From Neisseria montereyensis (GTDB taxonomy: Bacteria > Pseudomonadota > Gammaproteobacteria > Burkholderiales > Neisseriaceae): DNA of 64,000 nucleotides. Each line of letters starts with the position of its first letter. Within the stretch, counting starts at the first letter, position 1. This document shows, piece after piece, positions 19,832 through 28,077 of this stretch. The DNA lies in assembly GCF_024834045.1 (NCBI RefSeq), contig NZ_JANUXW010000001.1, positions 186,001 to 250,000 on the forward strand, in the 5' to 3' direction. The notes below the pieces were generated by a model. That model was not told where the DNA came from and ran no database searches. It saw nothing but the letters and a program-made list of their open reading frames with translations. The position numbers were made by a program, and so were the translations under genes.

Positions 19832-19855
19832 GCCGTCTGAAAGTTTTCAGACGGC
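19832..19855. terminator. Paired-DUS terminator between prmB and nudix gene
   Basis: GCCGTCTGAA at 19832 and its complement at 19846, four-base loop, between convergent genes; may act both ways. Confidence 0.7.
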
Positions 19856-19900
19856 CTATGGTTTATCACGATAATTTAAAATCGGCTATAAAGTATTTGT

Positions 19901-20506
19901 TTAAGCAGTTTGGCGGTATTGACTGTAACGGTCTGCCAAGTCGTAAAGAATCATGGCGGTTAATCCCCAGATATCGTAATCCAAATAGGGCAGTGCCGGC
20001 GTATTGATGTGTGTGCCGCTATATTGAAGTTTGCGTTTGGTGTAGGAAGATTTATCTAAGGCCAAAGCCAAGGGTAGGTAAAAAATTTCTTCCACTTCAT
20101 CGCTGTTCGGTGTGGTTTGCGGACTGGTGGTGCAGAGGGCGGGTATCGGGGAAACAGAATAGCCGGACGGGGTGTAATAAGCCGGAAAGGGCGTAAACGT
20201 TTCCCAATATTGCTTCTGAATGCCGGTTTCTTCCAAGGTTTCGCGTAGCGCGGTATCGGTTAGGCTGGCATCTTCTTGATCACGGCTGCCGCCGGCCAGC
20301 GCAATTTGTCCGGCATGGTTGGAAAGGGCGGCGGAACGTTTGGTTAATAGAATTTGCCATTGCTGTTCTCGGAAAACCACGGCCAGTAAAACAGCGGCTT
20401 CACGCATTGTTCTATTGTTAAGTAATGTATTTCTACGGCGGCCGGTTTCGGCCGGATAGTGTGCGGCGTGTGTAAAAAATTGAGTTAATTCGTTATAAGT
20501 CATCAT
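19901..20506 (-). CDS. Nudix hydrolase, CoA pyrophosphatase (NudL-like)
   Basis: 201-residue cytoplasmic Nudix enzyme. The Nudix box is GGSRDQEDASLTDTALRE followed by TLEETGI, with the metal-binding REtxEE glutamates intact; the TALRE form with one extra residue is typical of the CoA pyrophosphatase group (NudL/YeaB, PCD1). Upstream VLLTKRS-like text and the FTPFPAYYTPSGYSVSPI segment also match that group. Probable reaction: CoA to 3',5'-ADP and phosphopantetheine. Monocistronic, convergent with prmB. Confidence 0.85.
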   Translation of the reverse strand: MMTYNELTQFFTHAAHYPAETGRRRNTLLNNRTMREAAVLLAVVFREQQWQILLTKRSAALSNHAGQIALAGGSRDQEDASLTDTALRETLEETGIQKQYWETFTPFPAYYTPSGYSVSPIPALCTTSPQTTPNSDEVEEIFYLPLALALDKSSYTKRKLQYSGTHINTPALPYLDYDIWGLTAMILYDLADRYSQYRQTA

Positions 20507-20728
20507 GTGGTGTTGCCAATGGTTTCAGACGGCCTGTATGTTTTAAATTTTTGTCTGGTGGTTGTTTATCGTTATGATAGTCGCAATATCAACAAAACAC
20601 ATAGCTTGTGATAAAGTATCAATATCACGCAGTTTTATAAGTTAAAAGTATCGCACATCTTTATATTGGAATACAGGCCGTCTGAAAAAACAGTCTGTTT
20701 CTCTACATACAACATTGAAGGAAGTATT

Positions 20729-22588
20729 ATGTTTTTTGGAAATGTCCGAATCCGTTCTTCTGTTGCGGCAGTATTGTTGTTGTTTGCAGCCCAAGCCAAT
20801 GCTTTGGGCGAAGCTACAAAACAGCCGCAAGAGTATGTGAGGTCGGTTAATCCTGTTACAACGGGTTCTAACTCGGATCGCTCGAACGAAAGGCTTTCGG
20901 AGTATGAGCGCCGTGTCGGTATTGTTGATAGGGCCAATAAATTGTTTACCCTTTTAGGCGGTGAAATGTCGCTGCAAAAGGGGCAAACAGGCACGGCTTT
21001 AGCCACTTATATCGTGATGCTGGACCGTACCAAAGATGCAGCCGTGGCAGAACGTGCTATGGAAATGGCCATTTCATTACATGCTTATCGGCAGGCAGAA
21101 CAGATTTTTCAAAAATGGCGCGAAATCGAACCCGAACCGGGTGAAGCGCAAAGACGTATGGCATGGATGCGCAATTTGGTTATCGGTCAAAATGATTCGA
21201 CTGGCCGAGAGTTGAAAGATATCTTGGATCATGCCGGTGAAGAACGGGTGCGCCGTATCTTTTTAATGTTGGCGCAGTTGAGTCTGCAACAGTCGGATTT
21301 GGCACAAAAAGCCGGTAAAGATATCCACAAAGCGGCGCGAGAATACAAATCTATGCCGGAAGCAGCCATTGCCGATGTGATTTTCAGTGCGCAAAGGGGT
21401 AGAGAACGGGATGCAGTAGCCGCTTTGCAGAGATTGGCCGAACTGGATACCCAAATCTTGCCGCCTACCGAAGTGACCTTGCGTTTGGTTGCGCGCCATA
21501 GTCCGAAAATTTTGAGTCGGTTTTTTGATGAGACCAATAGCTCGAAACTTTCACCGGTGTGGCAGGAGTTGGAAATCAGCAGTTTGCTTGCACAAGGACA
21601 ACCGGATAGAGCATACCGACGGTTACAAACATTATTAAATGAAAATCCTAATGCAGATTTATATATTCAGGCTGCCATTTTATCGGTTACCCGTCAGGAA
21701 GATGTTTCCGTTGTCGGTAATTATTTAGATAAAGCTTACCGAATCGGAACCGGCGAGCAAAAAAGTCGTGCCGCCGTTATCGGAGCCATGCGTTATGCGG
21801 AAGCCAAAAAATTTAAAGAAGCGAAAGCGTGGGCTGATAAAATCACCTCACCCGAATATGCCTTCGATAAAATTGTCTTGAGCGCCTCTATCGAAGCAGA
21901 GCAGGGCAACGGTGCTAATGCTTTGGCTGAAGTACGCCGAGCCCGTCAACTACCTGATCAAGAAGGGCGCTTCTTCAATATGGGCGATATCCAGCGGGTA
22001 TATTTGTTTGCATTGAGCAAAAATAACAACCCTCAGGAAGTATTGAAAGAATTAAATGCACTGGCTACCTCGGTGGAGCAACAGCCTAATAGTCGGGAAT
22101 ATCTGCCGGATATCCTTTATCAACGTGCTATGCTGTATGCCGATCAGCTGAACAGCCCGGAAAAAGCCATAGTGGATTTACGCCGTTATCTGGCATTGAG
22201 CCCTAATAGTGCGGCGGGCTTGAATGCTTTGGGTTATACCATGCTGTCTTTGCCTGATTACAATATTGAAGAGGCATTCAGATTGATTCAGGCAGCTTAT
22301 CAGCAAGAGCCGGAGTCTGCCGCCATTAACGATAGTCTCGGCTGGGTATATTATTTAAAAGGCGATGCGCAAACTGCCTTACCTTACTTGGAATATGCAT
22401 TTAAAGAATACCCTGATGCCGAAGTTTCCGCCCATTTGGGTGAAGTGTTATGGAAATTAGGACAACAGGATAAGGCCCGCCAAGTATGGCAGGAAGGTTT
22501 AACCAAAGAAGGTGATACCGCCTTGCTGAAAAAAACGTTACAGCGTTTTGGGGTAACACTACCTAAAACAACGGTGAAAAAGAAATAA
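20729..22588 (+). CDS. Exported TPR-repeat protein
   Basis: 619 residues from the ATG at 20729 (RBS AAGGAAG at 20718-20724); upstream in-frame sequence from 20666 crosses a DUS and is not used. N-terminal signal peptide (hydrophobic VAAVLLLFAAQANA, likely cut after about residue 26). The mature protein is almost wholly helical with tetratricopeptide repeats, clearest at about 500-590 (SAAGLNALGYTMLSLPDYN, SAAINDSLGWVYYLKGDA). Probable periplasmic scaffold. Directly upstream of lolB and ispE, an arrangement also found in N. meningitidis as I recall. Exact function unknown. Confidence 0.85.
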   Translation: MFFGNVRIRSSVAAVLLLFAAQANALGEATKQPQEYVRSVNPVTTGSNSDRSNERLSEYERRVGIVDRANKLFTLLGGEMSLQKGQTGTALATYIVMLDRTKDAAVAERAMEMAISLHAYRQAEQIFQKWREIEPEPGEAQRRMAWMRNLVIGQNDSTGRELKDILDHAGEERVRRIFLMLAQLSLQQSDLAQKAGKDIHKAAREYKSMPEAAIADVIFSAQRGRERDAVAALQRLAELDTQILPPTEVTLRLVARHSPKILSRFFDETNSSKLSPVWQELEISSLLAQGQPDRAYRRLQTLLNENPNADLYIQAAILSVTRQEDVSVVGNYLDKAYRIGTGEQKSRAAVIGAMRYAEAKKFKEAKAWADKITSPEYAFDKIVLSASIEAEQGNGANALAEVRRARQLPDQEGRFFNMGDIQRVYLFALSKNNNPQEVLKELNALATSVEQQPNSREYLPDILYQRAMLYADQLNSPEKAIVDLRRYLALSPNSAAGLNALGYTMLSLPDYNIEEAFRLIQAAYQQEPESAAINDSLGWVYYLKGDAQTALPYLEYAFKEYPDAEVSAHLGEVLWKLGQQDKARQVWQEGLTKEGDTALLKKTLQRFGVTLPKTTVKKK

Positions 22589-22596
22589 ACTTAATT

Positions 22597-22646
22597 AAAG
22601 GCCGTCTGAAAAAATCGTTATGGTTTGGTTCTTCAGACGGCCTTTT
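22597..22646 (+). terminator. Paired-DUS hairpin after TPR gene
   Basis: AAAGGCCGTCTGAA at 22597 and complement at 22632 with a 21-base loop, followed by TTTT. It stands between the TPR gene and lolB, so lolB probably has its own promoter or depends on read-through. Confidence 0.65.
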
Positions 22647-22688
22647 AAATTCACAATGATATTGAGACTAAATAGGTGTGCCGTAGTC

Positions 22689-23282
22689 ATGAAGCAAAGA
22701 AAATCCACATTCATTTCATATGTTATTTCCGCAGTGATATTAGCCGCGTGTGCCCAGCCTAAAATGACGGCTAAAGAAAGCTGGCATGCCCAAACCGATA
22801 TTGCAGATTTTAATGCCGACGGGCGGTTGGCAGTACAGGCGGATGGCAAAGGCTCTTATGCCAATTTTGATTGGAGTTATCAAAATCAGGTTCAGACTAT
22901 TAATATCAACACACCGCTAGGCAGTACATTGGGCCAGCTTTGCCAAGATAGCCAAGGCGTATTGGCTATAGATGGAAAAGGTAAAATATATCATGCAGAT
23001 ACACCGCAAGCATTAAGCAGGCAGTTATTGGGATTTGAGTTGCCGGTTCAATATCTGCATGTCTGGGCGAATGGACAATGGGTAAAAAATGCCCCCTATC
23101 GATTATTGGATGATGGGCGGTTACAACAATTTGAATGGACGGTTTCCCGTTTGTTAAATGAAGACGGCAGCCCGCGTATTTTATTATTAGAAAGCCCCAA
23201 GCTGACCTTGCGTTTGGTATTTGATCAGATGCAACAGTTAACAGCTGTTAATGCTCCCAATCAATGTGCGGCACGGGAGTAA
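22689..23282 (+). CDS. lolB: Outer-membrane lipoprotein LolB
   Basis: Receives lipoproteins from LolA and inserts them in the outer membrane. Start placed at 22689, giving a clean lipoprotein signal with VILAAC (Cys21); the longer ORF from 22620 runs through the terminator loop and is not credible. 197 residues. LolB features: NADGRLAVQADGKGSYANFDWSYQ is split here only for length (residues about 43-66), TININTPLGSTLGQL, and the C-terminal PKLTLRLVFDQMQQL. 13 bases before ispE, the usual neighbour in Neisseria and gamma-proteobacteria. Confidence 0.92.
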   Translation: MKQRKSTFISYVISAVILAACAQPKMTAKESWHAQTDIADFNADGRLAVQADGKGSYANFDWSYQNQVQTININTPLGSTLGQLCQDSQGVLAIDGKGKIYHADTPQALSRQLLGFELPVQYLHVWANGQWVKNAPYRLLDDGRLQQFEWTVSRLLNEDGSPRILLLESPKLTLRLVFDQMQQLTAVNAPNQCAARE

Positions 23283-23295
23283 GGATATTTAATCT

Positions 23296-24147
23296 ATGAA
23301 AATCGTTGTTCCTGAAAATATACCTGCTTATCCTGCACCAGCCAAACTAAATTTAGATTTGAGAATCACCGGTCAGCGTTCAGACGGCTATCATGATTTG
23401 GAAAGTATTTTTTGTCTGATTGATTTGCAGGATACCGTTTATTTGGCTGTGCGCAATGACAATAAAATAATATTGCATACGCCGGTGGCTGGTGTGCCAA
23501 TAGAGTGTGATTTGACTTATCGCGCTGCTGCTATTTTGCAGCCTTATGCGAATATTGAATTTGCCGGTGCCGATATATGGTTGGAAAAGCGTATACCGAT
23601 GGGAGGAGGCTTAGGTGGCGGGAGTTCCGATGCCGCAACGGTTTTGATGGTATTGAACCGGCTATGGAAATGTGGTTTGTCATGCAGCGATTTGATGAAT
23701 TTAGGGCTTAAGCTTGGTGCGGATGTGCCGTTTTTTGTCTTTGGAAAAAATGCATTTGCCAGAGGAGTAGGAGAAAAGCTACAGGCAATTAACTTACCCA
23801 AACAATGGTTTGTTGTCGCCCGGCCGCCGGTAGAAGTGAGTACCGCCGCGATTTTTTCGCATAGGCGCTTGACACGGGATTCCGAACCCAGCATAATGCC
23901 GTCTTTCGAATCATTGCAGCCATTCAGGAATGATATGCAGGAAGTGGTATTTCAAGAATACCCTGAAGTTTTAAAAGTATATAAACAGCTCGAACCATTT
24001 GGTAAAACTTTAATGACCGGTTCCGGCTCCTGTTTATTTATATCTTTTGAAAATAAAGAAGAGGCATTGGCTGCTTATCGTCAGATTTCGGATATTTGTG
24101 AAGCATATTGTGTAGAGGGTCTTATCCGACATCCGTTGCTTCAATGA
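23296..24147 (+). CDS. ispE: 4-diphosphocytidyl-2-C-methyl-D-erythritol kinase
   Basis: GHMP-family kinase of the MEP isoprenoid pathway. 283 residues. [10 protein letters not shown] at 13-22, RSDGYH at 28-33 (substrate), the glycine-rich ATP loop [14 protein letters not shown] at 101-114, and TGSGSCLF near the C-terminus are intact. The RSDGYH codons contain an exact DUS core (23379-23388), a case where a conserved motif and an uptake word coincide. Co-directional with lolB; followed by two tRNA-Gln genes. Confidence 0.96.
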   Translation: MKIVVPENIPAYPAPAKLNLDLRITGQRSDGYHDLESIFCLIDLQDTVYLAVRNDNKIILHTPVAGVPIECDLTYRAAAILQPYANIEFAGADIWLEKRIPMGGGLGGGSSDAATVLMVLNRLWKCGLSCSDLMNLGLKLGADVPFFVFGKNAFARGVGEKLQAINLPKQWFVVARPPVEVSTAAIFSHRRLTRDSEPSIMPSFESLQPFRNDMQEVVFQEYPEVLKVYKQLEPFGKTLMTGSGSCLFISFENKEEALAAYRQISDICEAYCVEGLIRHPLLQ

Positions 24148-24165
24148 TAAAAGTTTAAGATGTGT

Positions 24166-24241
24166 TGGGGAGTCGTCAAGTGGTTAAGACACTGGATTTT
24201 GATTCCAGCATGCGAAGGTTCGAATCCTTCCTCCCCAGCCA
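24166..24241 (+). tRNA. tRNA-Gln(UUG), copy 1
   Basis: 76-base cloverleaf including encoded CCA. Acceptor TGGGGAG/CTCCCCA, anticodon stem CTGGA/TCCAG with loop TTTTGAT (anticodon TTG at 24199-24201), T-loop TTCGAAT. Confidence 0.97.
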
Positions 24242-24249
24242 ACTCCTTT

Positions 24250-24325
24250 TGGGGAGTCGTCAAGTGGTTAAGACACTGGATTTTGATTCCAGCATGCGAA
24301 GGTTCGAATCCTTCCTCCCCAGCCA
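24250..24325 (+). tRNA. tRNA-Gln(UUG), copy 2
   Basis: Identical 76-base copy of the tRNA eight bases upstream, including CCA; the pair is a recent tandem duplication or kept identical by gene conversion. Confidence 0.97.
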
Positions 24326-24328
24326 GAT

Positions 24329-24360
24329 AAAAAGCGTGTGAGTTTACTTACACGCTTTTT
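24329..24360 (+). terminator. tRNA-Gln terminator
   Basis: AAAAAGCGTGTGAG, short loop, TTACACGCTTTTT: rho-independent terminator four bases after the second tRNA. Confidence 0.85.
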
Positions 24361-24641
24361 ATTATTGCTAGTAGTTTTAAAAAATGTATGGCTATCTGAG
24401 AGAACCACATTGTCTTTTTCATAATAAATGACTTGATATCATGTTAAAACATTGTATGTTTTCGGTTTGGTTGGTTTGCTATAATTTAGATTGTTATAAA
24501 AATCGTTAAGATAAATATGTATAGGGCTTTGAATACAGCCTGATGATGCGTATAATGATGCGCTCCGGCAGAGTTGCCAAAAAAGCATAAGGAAGCGTTA
24601 TGTTTTCCGAGCACAACCCCCAAAATAATCTAGGTGATAAT
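24361..24641 (+). promoter_or_regulatory. prs leader and promoter region
   Basis: 281 bases without a gene. TATAAT at 24480-24485 is the best -10 candidate for prs, leaving a leader of about 150 bases; no strong -35 is visible and I see no riboswitch fold. Confidence 0.4.
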
Positions 24642-25628
24642 ATGGCTGCGTATGACAGTTTGATGGTTTTTACCGGTAATGCCAACCCGGATTTGGCTGA
24701 AAAAGTAGTCAAACATTTAGGTATTTCTTTAGGAAATGCTGCTGTAAGTAAGTTTTCAGATGGAGAAGTAGCCATAGAGCTTTTGGAAAACGTACGTGGT
24801 CGAGATGTGTTTATTTTACAGCCGACTTGTGCGCCTACAAACGATAATTTAATGGAAATTCTCACGATGGCGGATGCGCTGAAGCGTGCTTCGGCAGGCC
24901 GTATTACTGCCGCGATTCCATATTTCGGATATGCACGCCAAGATCGTCGTCCCCGTTCGGTGCGGGTTCCGATTTCAGCTAAGTTGGTTGCTAATATGTT
25001 GTACTCGGCGGGTATTGACCGTGTTCTGACTGTTGATTTGCATGCCGACCAGATTCAAGGCTTTTTTGATATTCCTGTTGACAATATTTATGCCACACCG
25101 ATTTTAATTAATGATATTCAGCGTCAGCGGCATGAAAATTTGACTGTAGTCAGCCCTGATATCGGCGGTGTAGTGCGTGCCCGTGCCGTTGCTAAGATGT
25201 TGGATGCAGATTTAGCGATTATTGATAAGCGTCGCCCTAAAGCTAATGTGGCAGAGGTGATGAATATTATCGGTGATATTGAGAACCGTACATGCCTTAT
25301 TGTGGATGATATGATTGATACGGCTAATACCTTGTGTAAAGCTGCTTCGGCTTTGAAAGAGCGGGGGGCGTCAAGTGTTTTTGCTTATGCAACCCACCCT
25401 GTATTTTCCGGCGAGGCCGTTTCGCGTATTGCCTCATCCGATATCGATCAGATTGTGGTTACCGATACGATACCGTTATCCGAGGCTGCACAAAATTGCG
25501 ATCGTATTCGTCAGGTCACCATTGCAGGATTATTGGCGGAAACCGTTCGCCGTATCAGCAATGAAGAATCCGTCTCATATCTTTTCAATGAAGATGTGTT
25601 GACAACCGGCAGTGTTTTTCTGCCTTAA
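24642..25628 (+). CDS. prs: Ribose-phosphate pyrophosphokinase
   Basis: Makes PRPP from ribose-5-phosphate and ATP for nucleotide, His and Trp synthesis. Start [16 protein letters not shown] at 24642 as in other Neisseria; an in-frame ATG at 24600 would add 14 residues. 328 residues. Motifs: KFSDGE, the flexible loop [29 protein letters not shown], and the PRPP-binding loop [11 protein letters not shown]-terminus SVFLP. Directly upstream of rplY, a conserved neisserial pairing. Confidence 0.96.
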   Translation: MAAYDSLMVFTGNANPDLAEKVVKHLGISLGNAAVSKFSDGEVAIELLENVRGRDVFILQPTCAPTNDNLMEILTMADALKRASAGRITAAIPYFGYARQDRRPRSVRVPISAKLVANMLYSAGIDRVLTVDLHADQIQGFFDIPVDNIYATPILINDIQRQRHENLTVVSPDIGGVVRARAVAKMLDADLAIIDKRRPKANVAEVMNIIGDIENRTCLIVDDMIDTANTLCKAASALKERGASSVFAYATHPVFSGEAVSRIASSDIDQIVVTDTIPLSEAAQNCDRIRQVTIAGLLAETVRRISNEESVSYLFNEDVLTTGSVFLP

Positions 25629-25694
25629 TACCATGCTGTCTTGAGCTGGTCGCGGCAAAGACAGCACTTTTTCTTTATATTTGGAGTATTTATT

Positions 25695-26267
25695 ATGTCA
25701 TACGAAATTCAAGCTACTTCCCGTAATGCACAGGGCACTGGTGCGAGCCGCCGCCTGCGTCGGGAAGGACAAATCCCGGCAGTATTGTATGGTGAGGGTC
25801 AAGAGCCGACTGCTATTGCGGTTAATCATAAAACTATGTATTACGCATTGGAAAAAGAATCTTTTCATACTGCATTGATTAAATTAACTTTGAACGGAAA
25901 AACACAAGACGTTATTGTGCGTGATTTTCAGATGCATCCATATCGCCAACAAGTTCAACATATTGACTTTCAAGTTGTTGATGCAGCTAAACCGTTGCGT
26001 ATTAAAGTACCCCTGCATATTATTAATGCAGAAACTTCACAAGCCGTCAAATTACAAGGTGGTCGGGTTTCTTTGTTGAATACAACAGTTGAAGTTGTTG
26101 CATTACCTAAAGATATCCCTGCTGCCCTGGAGTTGGATTGTGCCAATGTTGTGGCCGGAGATATTTTACATTTATCTGATATCAAATTTCCGGAAGGTGT
26201 GCAAAGTGTTGCACTGAAGCGTCAGGCAGATTTGGCTGTTGCTACTGTTACCGGTAAGAAACGTTAG
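25695..26267 (+). CDS. rplY: 50S ribosomal protein L25/Ctc
   Basis: Binds 5S rRNA in the large subunit. Start at 25695 ([27 protein letters not shown] at 25683-25686). 190 residues: the N-terminal L25 domain (about 1-95, [14 protein letters not shown]) plus a C-terminal CTC beta domain (about 100-185), the two-domain form common in beta-proteobacteria. Probably co-transcribed with prs (66-base gap). Confidence 0.96.
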   Translation: MSYEIQATSRNAQGTGASRRLRREGQIPAVLYGEGQEPTAIAVNHKTMYYALEKESFHTALIKLTLNGKTQDVIVRDFQMHPYRQQVQHIDFQVVDAAKPLRIKVPLHIINAETSQAVKLQGGRVSLLNTTVEVVALPKDIPAALELDCANVVAGDILHLSDIKFPEGVQSVALKRQADLAVATVTGKKR

Positions 26268-26287
26268 TATTTAAATATGTATAAAAT

Positions 26288-26324
26288 TAAACCGTACCTA
26301 ATTTTGGGTGCGGTTTAGTTTTTT
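26288..26324 (+). terminator. rplY terminator
   Basis: TAAACCGTACC paired with GGGTGCGGTTTA (one G-U) and followed by a T-run. Confidence 0.85.
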
Positions 26325-26763
26325 GGTGATAGCATTGGCTAAAATTATAAATATAATGAAAATGATTTTTACTTGATATTTTTTAAGTAATTGTTTAAAA
26401 TAAATTTTTATTTATTTGACAAATAAATAATTTACTTTACATAAATAATTTATTTGTTGTTTTTCAATTTGGAATCAGAAATTAGCATAGAGTTTTTATT
26501 GGGATATTTTTACGGATTCCTTTAAAATTTTAACTATCCCTTAAAGGTGTGGTATATTGTTTTTGTGATTATTATTTTTATAGTAATCAATATCCTATTC
26601 TTTTGGTTTCTTATATCTACCTTTTATCTCTGAGTTGTACAGAGATTTTGGATATAGTGTTATGCTGCTGGAATTAGTAAGGAAATTTAAAATTAAAACT
26701 TATATAATTAAGCTGCTGCAGATACATAATATATTCATAAACATTACGATTAAACTGTAAAAA
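26325..26763 (+). promoter_or_regulatory. AT-rich control region of the type I secretion operon
   Basis: About 440 very AT-rich bases with no credible gene. TTGACA at 26416-26421 with TACATA 16 bases on is one promoter candidate; it lies inside a near-palindrome (26421-26455). A second candidate is an extended -10 (TGGTATATT) at 26550-26558. Neither is proven. Confidence 0.35.
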
Positions 26764-28032
26764 ATGAACAATAGTTTCCCTAATTCTTTTTTGAGCAACC
26801 GATTGAAAATATTTTCAATCGGTATGATGTTGTTTTTCTTGAACACGCATTCTGTTTATGCTCAAAGTTTAAAAGAAATCCTGAGGCAGTCTTTGGTTAA
26901 TGATCCTGTTTTAAAGGAGGCAAAAGCAACAGAAAATGCTGCTAAAAGTACAACTAAAGCGACACGCGCCGGGCATTATCCGGTGTTGGCTTTAACGGGT
27001 ACCCAATTTCTTTCTCAAAGCCATAAATATGACAGTAATGATAGAGATAATGGCTTTGGTGTTCGAGGCAGTTTAAATATTTATTCTTGGGGTGGAATTA
27101 GTGCGGCCGTTAGAAGAGATAAAAATAAAGAAATCTACTATGGACATAAATATTTTGAAACACAAGAGCAATTGGGTGGGGATATTGGCAGATTGTATTT
27201 AACGGCATTACGGGCAAAAGAGTCCATTGAAGTAAGCAGAGAGAGCTTTGAACGCCATAATAATTTATTGAAAGATTTAACTGTTATTGTTAAATACGAC
27301 GGTGGTCGCCGTTCAGAATTAATTGAAGCACGGTCGCGACAGTTGCAGGTCGCTACTTCTATAGCGCAATTTCAAAGAACAATGGAATTGGCGCTGAGCC
27401 GTTTATCAAAATACACGGGGAAACCAATAGCCCCTAAAGATTTAGAAGACCCTTTCCCGGCGACTTCTTCAGCATCCCTAATCGAAAAATATAAATTAGA
27501 AAATAAAGGGCTAAATCCTTCCTATTTGGCACAAGTAGCCGAGCGGGAGAGTGTTAAAGCCGATCTTGATGTAACGAAAGCGGCCAGATTGCCTGCTATT
27601 AATTTAGAAGGACTTGCTACTAAAGATGCTAAAGAACTTTATTTGAATTTATCTTGGAATGTATTGGATATGGCCGCAAGGCACAATGTGGAAAAAAATG
27701 CACAAGCTTTGATTGCAGCCGATTCTAAATCCGAACAGATTCTACGCGAAGTCGAAGAAAAAGCACGTACGGCTGAAATTGATATGGCGCGAAGTAAGCA
27801 ACGTATAGAGATTACCGAACAGCATATCATTGCGCAAAAAGAAGTGGTTAAAAACTATGAGTTGCAATTCAAAATAGCCAGACGCACATTAACCGATGTT
27901 TTGGGCTCATATAATGAATTGGCAGGAATAGAGCAAGAAAATATTAATGCCCGTAATGACTTTAGAGATGCTGCGTTGGAATATTTGGTTTCACAGTCGC
28001 AAATTGCCAATTGGGCGGGTGTGAATAACTAA
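26764..28032 (+). CDS. TolC-family outer-membrane channel
   Basis: 422-residue outer-membrane efflux/secretion channel. N-terminal signal peptide (hydrophobic FSIGMMLFFLNTHSVYA, cut at about 34). The mature protein is long helical hairpins with two outer-membrane efflux repeats; SLKEILRQSLVNDPVLKEA at about 36-54 and RARTLTDVLGSYNEL-like text near 375-390 are typical. No good RBS is seen before this ATG. First gene of a three-gene type I secretion set with the following ABC exporter and adaptor. Visibly more AT-rich than housekeeping neighbours and free of DUS. Confidence 0.88.
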   Translation: MNNSFPNSFLSNRLKIFSIGMMLFFLNTHSVYAQSLKEILRQSLVNDPVLKEAKATENAAKSTTKATRAGHYPVLALTGTQFLSQSHKYDSNDRDNGFGVRGSLNIYSWGGISAAVRRDKNKEIYYGHKYFETQEQLGGDIGRLYLTALRAKESIEVSRESFERHNNLLKDLTVIVKYDGGRRSELIEARSRQLQVATSIAQFQRTMELALSRLSKYTGKPIAPKDLEDPFPATSSASLIEKYKLENKGLNPSYLAQVAERESVKADLDVTKAARLPAINLEGLATKDAKELYLNLSWNVLDMAARHNVEKNAQALIAADSKSEQILREVEEKARTAEIDMARSKQRIEITEQHIIAQKEVVKNYELQFKIARRTLTDVLGSYNELAGIEQENINARNDFRDAALEYLVSQSQIANWAGVNN

Positions 28033-28077
28033 AACAAAAAAAAATCAATAAATTACTTTACTTGAAAAATCATTATT

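Noticed and set aside
24166-24325. Two ~76-base direct repeats with an 8-base spacer, CRISPR-like at first glance
   Set aside because: They fold as identical tRNA-Gln genes with CCA; there is no array and no cas gene.
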